A stretch of 64,000 nt of DNA from NCBI RefSeq assembly GCF_013149275.1, contig NZ_JABGNA010000010.1, positions 62,001-126,000 on the forward strand. Direction: 5' to 3'. Shown in pieces: positions 60,859-64,000 of this stretch. Position numbers and translations under genes: made by a program. Position 1 is the first letter of the stretch; the number at the start of each line of letters is the position of its first letter. A model generated the notes under the pieces. The model saw nothing but the letters and a program-made list of their open reading frames with translations, ran no database searches and had not been told where the DNA came from. This DNA comes from Mucilaginibacter sp. SG564 (GTDB lineage Bacteria > Bacteroidota > Bacteroidia > Sphingobacteriales > Sphingobacteriaceae).

Positions 60859-62505
60859 ATGAAAAGAAGAACATTAATAAAAGGCTTAGCCACAGGATTA
60901 TCATCCTTATATTTGTCTAAGCTTTATGGAAACAGCCTGTTAACCCCGTACTCAAAGGCTCCTATTGCTTCCGGTCCTTTTAAACCCGATTGGGATTCAT
61001 TGGCTCAATATCAGGTACCTGAGTGGTTTCGCGACGCTAAGTTTGGCATGTGGGCACATTGGGGGCCGCAATGCCAACCCGAACGCGGCGACTGGTATGC
61101 CCGTGGTATGTACCAGGAGGGCAGCGATCAATATAAATACCATATTCAAAAATACGGGCATCCTTCAAAATTTGGCTTCAAGGATGTGATCAATGAGTGG
61201 AAGGCCGAGAACTGGGATCCCAATGAGTTGGTTGGTCTTTATAAACGTGCCGGTGCGAAGTATTTTATGGCCCTGGCCAATCATCACGATAATTTCGATC
61301 TCTACGACAGTAAATATCAAAGCTGGAACTCCACCAAACTAGGGCCTAAAAAAGACCTGGTTGGCGGCTGGGCAAAAGCTGCCAAACAACACGGTCTGCC
61401 TTTTGGCGTAACGGTACATGCATCTCACCCATGGACCTGGTACGAAGTTGCCCAGCGAGCGGATAAAACCGGACCTTATGCGGGCATACCCTATGATGGC
61501 AAGCTCAGCAAAGCGGATGGCGCAGGTAAATGGTGGAATGGTTATGACCCACAGGAGTTATATGCTCAAAACCATGCTTTAAGCGAGGACAGTCTTAACG
61601 ATGACAGCATGGGACGGCATTGGGATTGGAGTAACGGTGCCAGCGTACCCAACAAAGCTTATTGCGACAAATTTTTGAACCGCACCATAGAACTGATAGA
61701 TAAATACGGTCCGGAGCTCATTTACTTTGATGATACAGCATTACCTCTTTGGCCGGTAAGCGATGCTGGCCTGAAAATAGCGGCACATATGTACAATACC
61801 AGTATTAAAAAGCACGGTAAACTACAAGCGGCATTGTTTGGCAAAGTATTGAATGAGCAACAGCGCAAATGCATGATATGGGACATAGAGCGTGGGCAGA
61901 GCAACCAAATAGAATCCCTGCCGTGGCAAACTGATACTTGTATTGGTGCTTGGCACTATGACCGTCGCATATTTGATAATAAACATTACAAAAGTGCCAA
62001 AACGGTAGTACATACTCTGGTTGACATCGTAAGTAAAAATGGCAACTTACTCTTAAACATACCATTACGTGGCGATGGCACCCTTGATAGCGAAGAACGT
62101 GCTGTAGTTGAAGGTATAGGTGCCTGGATGCAGGTTAACAGCGAAGCAATTTATGGCACCCGCCCCTGGAAAATATTTGGAGAAGGCCCGGCAACAGATT
62201 CAGCGGCACCTATCAATGCACAGGGTTTTAATGAAGGCAAGGGAAAGCCATTTGGAGCACAAGATATCCGGTTTACTACAAAGGGTAAAACCCTTTACGC
62301 CACTATGCTGGGTTGGCCTGCCGGGAACGAAGCCCTTGTTAAAAAATTGGCCAAAGGTAATGAAGTGGGTAATGTAGCCAGCGTAAGCCTACTTGGAAAC
62401 GATAAATTGAGCTTTGAGCAGACTGAAGCGGGCCTCAAAGTAAAACTGCCGGAACAGGCTCCGGGTAAAGATGCATTCGTTTTAAAAATAGAGGGAGCTA
62501 TTTAA
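60859..62505 (+). CDS. GH29 alpha-L-fucosidase (WYAR-type) with Tat-like leader
   Basis: 548 residues. Begins MKRRTLIKGLATGLSSLYLS, a twin-arginine-type leader. GH29 features: KFGMWAHWGPQCQPERGDW, YFMALANHHDNFDLY, nucleophile Asp in ELIYFDDTALPLW, and GNLLLNIPLRGDGTL. About the same subfamily as 42848-44359 but 45 residues longer, with an insertion (LSKADGAGKWWNGYDPQEL). Removes fucose in the periplasm. Followed 7 bp later by a GH97 gene; the pair is behind the plus-oriented AraC box. Confidence 0.92.
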   Translation: MKRRTLIKGLATGLSSLYLSKLYGNSLLTPYSKAPIASGPFKPDWDSLAQYQVPEWFRDAKFGMWAHWGPQCQPERGDWYARGMYQEGSDQYKYHIQKYGHPSKFGFKDVINEWKAENWDPNELVGLYKRAGAKYFMALANHHDNFDLYDSKYQSWNSTKLGPKKDLVGGWAKAAKQHGLPFGVTVHASHPWTWYEVAQRADKTGPYAGIPYDGKLSKADGAGKWWNGYDPQELYAQNHALSEDSLNDDSMGRHWDWSNGASVPNKAYCDKFLNRTIELIDKYGPELIYFDDTALPLWPVSDAGLKIAAHMYNTSIKKHGKLQAALFGKVLNEQQRKCMIWDIERGQSNQIESLPWQTDTCIGAWHYDRRIFDNKHYKSAKTVVHTLVDIVSKNGNLLLNIPLRGDGTLDSEERAVVEGIGAWMQVNSEAIYGTRPWKIFGEGPATDSAAPINAQGFNEGKGKPFGAQDIRFTTKGKTLYATMLGWPAGNEALVKKLAKGNEVGNVASVSLLGNDKLSFEQTEAGLKVKLPEQAPGKDAFVLKIEGAI

Positions 62506-62512
62506 TCGGTAT

Positions 62513-64000
62513 ATGAATCTAAAAATTTGCTACGTCCTGATTACTGCCGTTTCATTAGCAGCTCCTTCTTTTGCACAAACTTTTAAACTGGTATCGCCGG
62601 ATAAAAAAAATATTGTGGAGATAAATAACCGTAACAATCTGCAATATACTGTTTCCAGCAATGGATTGACCATTATCCACCCTTCCTCACTCGGTTTCGA
62701 ATTTAAAGATGAGCCAGCTATTGGCAACAGTATGACCGTAACCAATCATGTGGAACATTCTGTTAACCAAAACTGGATACCGGTGGTAAAAACAAAGCAC
62801 AGTACCGTAGCTGATAGTTATAATGAACTGGAACTATCGCTGGTAGAAAAATCAGGCCCCATGCGCCGGATGAATATCTGGTTCAGGGCTTATGATGATG
62901 GTATCGCCTTTCGTTATCAATTATTTGGTGCTGATAAAATCGGCGACCGGCAGATCATAAAGGAACTTACCAGTTTCAGCTTACCGGCAGATGCAAAGAC
63001 CTGGGTGGCAGACTATGGTAGTTATACATCTTCCCAGGAGAGTGAATTCCAACCCAAAAACCTAAACCATATCACAGAAAAAACAATTGCCGGCTTACCA
63101 CTTTTAATTGAATTGGATCAGCATCATTACACGGCCATTACAGAAGCTAATATCGATAACTATCCGGGATTCTATATAGGGGCCCTAAAAACAGACACTG
63201 TTTCAACGGATAAAATTGACCTGATCACCAAATTATCACCACTGCCTGGTGAAAGTGAGAACGGGATTAAAGCGCGTTTCGCTAATAATCTGCTTACACC
63301 CTGGCGTGTCGTTATGCTGGCTGGTTCACCCGGTAAATTAATTGAATCGGAGCTGATACAGAACTTGAACCCACCCTGCGCGCTAAAAGATGCAAGCTGG
63401 ATCAAGCCAGGCATGAGTGCCTGGGATAACTGGTGGAGCGGCGAGGTAAAAATGGACATGTCAACCATCAAGAAGTATATAGACCTGGCATCGGCACAGC
63501 ACTGGCCTTATATGCTCATTGACTGGCAATGGTATGGGCCATTTAATAAGCCGGAGGCCGATATTACTAAACCAGCCCCACAATTGAATATGCCCGAGAT
63601 TTTAGCTTACGCTAAAGCCAAAAAGGTTAAATGCTGGCTTTGGTTATACAGCTCTGATGTTAACCGGAATGACAATTTTGAAAAAGCTTTCCCAATTTAT
63701 GAGCAATGGGGTATTGCCGGGGTTAAAATTGATTTTATGGACCGGGACGATCAGCAAATGATAAACTGGTATCGCCGTATCATCAAAACAGCCGCACAAT
63801 ATCATTTGATGGTTGATTTTCATGGCGCTTTTAAACCGGATGGAATCATGCGTACTTATCCTAACATGATTACACGGGAAGGTGTTTTAGGCGAAGAATA
63901 TTCCAAGTTTTCAACCAGGATAACAGCTGGACATAATACCACCTTGCCATTTACCCGCATGCTGGCTGGTCCGATGGACTATACGCCTGGTGGTTTTTTA
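62513..64000 (+). CDS. GH97 glycoside hydrolase (partial, C-terminus beyond window)
   Basis: Open from ATG 62513 to the window edge, 496 codons; GH97 enzymes are about 650-740 residues, so roughly a quarter or more is missing. Signal peptide ends near APSFAQT. The N-terminal beta-sandwich (about 25-260; IWFRAYDDGIAFRYQ) is followed by the barrel: MSAWDNWWSGEVKMDMS, LIDWQWYGP and GVKIDFMDRDDQQM. The Asp in KIDFMDRDDQ is the position of the nucleophile in the retaining alpha-galactosidase branch, whereas the inverting SusB branch has no such residue, so alpha-galactosidase activity is more likely. Seven bases after the GH29 gene. Confidence 0.9.
   Translation, partial: MNLKICYVLITAVSLAAPSFAQTFKLVSPDKKNIVEINNRNNLQYTVSSNGLTIIHPSSLGFEFKDEPAIGNSMTVTNHVEHSVNQNWIPVVKTKHSTVADSYNELELSLVEKSGPMRRMNIWFRAYDDGIAFRYQLFGADKIGDRQIIKELTSFSLPADAKTWVADYGSYTSSQESEFQPKNLNHITEKTIAGLPLLIELDQHHYTAITEANIDNYPGFYIGALKTDTVSTDKIDLITKLSPLPGESENGIKARFANNLLTPWRVVMLAGSPGKLIESELIQNLNPPCALKDASWIKPGMSAWDNWWSGEVKMDMSTIKKYIDLASAQHWPYMLIDWQWYGPFNKPEADITKPAPQLNMPEILAYAKAKKVKCWLWLYSSDVNRNDNFEKAFPIYEQWGIAGVKIDFMDRDDQQMINWYRRIIKTAAQYHLMVDFHGAFKPDGIMRTYPNMITREGVLGEEYSKFSTRITAGHNTTLPFTRMLAGPMDYTPGGFL

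Overview
The window looks like chromosomal DNA of a Bacteroidota bacterium, most likely a soil or plant-associated member of the Sphingobacteriaceae (Mucilaginibacter/Pedobacter-like). The basis is two SusC/SusD pairs, a hybrid two-component regulator with a periplasmic propeller, BACON and IPT domains, SGBP-type lipoproteins, many glycoside hydrolases with Cys lipoboxes, and TAnnTTTG-like promoter elements. No rRNA, tRNA, CRISPR array or intact mobile element was found.

Layout. (1) 1-3336, minus strand: an OmpR-type response regulator, its histidine kinase and a TolC-type outer-membrane channel cut by the window edge, resembling a metal or drug efflux operon. (2) 3543-14018: a CPA1 cation/proton antiporter, a frameshifted SDR behind a TetR-type palindrome, two secreted alpha/beta hydrolases, an OsmC protein, a Dot1-like methyltransferase, a LytS/LytTR sensor-regulator pair, a DUF1223 protein and small secreted proteins. 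(3) 14035-25794: Ohr, two exported epoxide-hydrolase-like enzymes, a Crp/Fnr regulator followed by a six-gene YceI/tautomerase/SDR/nitronate monooxygenase operon, a Dyp peroxidase, an alkyltransferase-like protein, an AlkA-type glycosylase, an AraC regulator and an NTF2-like protein. (4) 25795-27308: a gene-poor stretch with a GC-rich block and gene debris, including a fragment of a GH51 arabinofuranosidase. (5) 27309-53956: glycan degradation, with GH43 and GH29, a GH5-ricin endoglucanase, then a probable xyloglucan utilisation locus (GH31 relic, SusC, SusD, IPT surface glycan-binding protein, BACON-GH5, acetyl esterase, GH29, GH2, GH3, hybrid two-component system). (6) 54256-64000: a second SusCD locus with its own AraC regulator, a GH29 and a GH97 cut by the window end.

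How the parts work together. The xyloglucan-like locus would cut the backbone outside the cell with GH5, import oligosaccharides through SusCD, and strip acetyl, fucose, galactose and glucose in the periplasm with the esterase, GH29, GH2 and GH3. The alpha-xylosidase (GH31) expected in such a locus is present only as a 242-residue N-terminal remnant.

The most interesting signals are regulatory. A 53-bp promoter module with a 34-bp core (33/34 identical) precedes both arms of the xyloglucan-like locus. A perfect 27-bp box occurs in opposite orientations on either side of the AraC regulator of the second locus. Four tandem 9-bp repeats at exact 21-bp spacing (the geometry of LytTR operators) lie upstream of the LytS/LytTR pair, DUF1223, ohr and an epoxide hydrolase. 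Two Crp-like boxes precede the YceI operon. A terminal-inverted-repeat element occurs twice.
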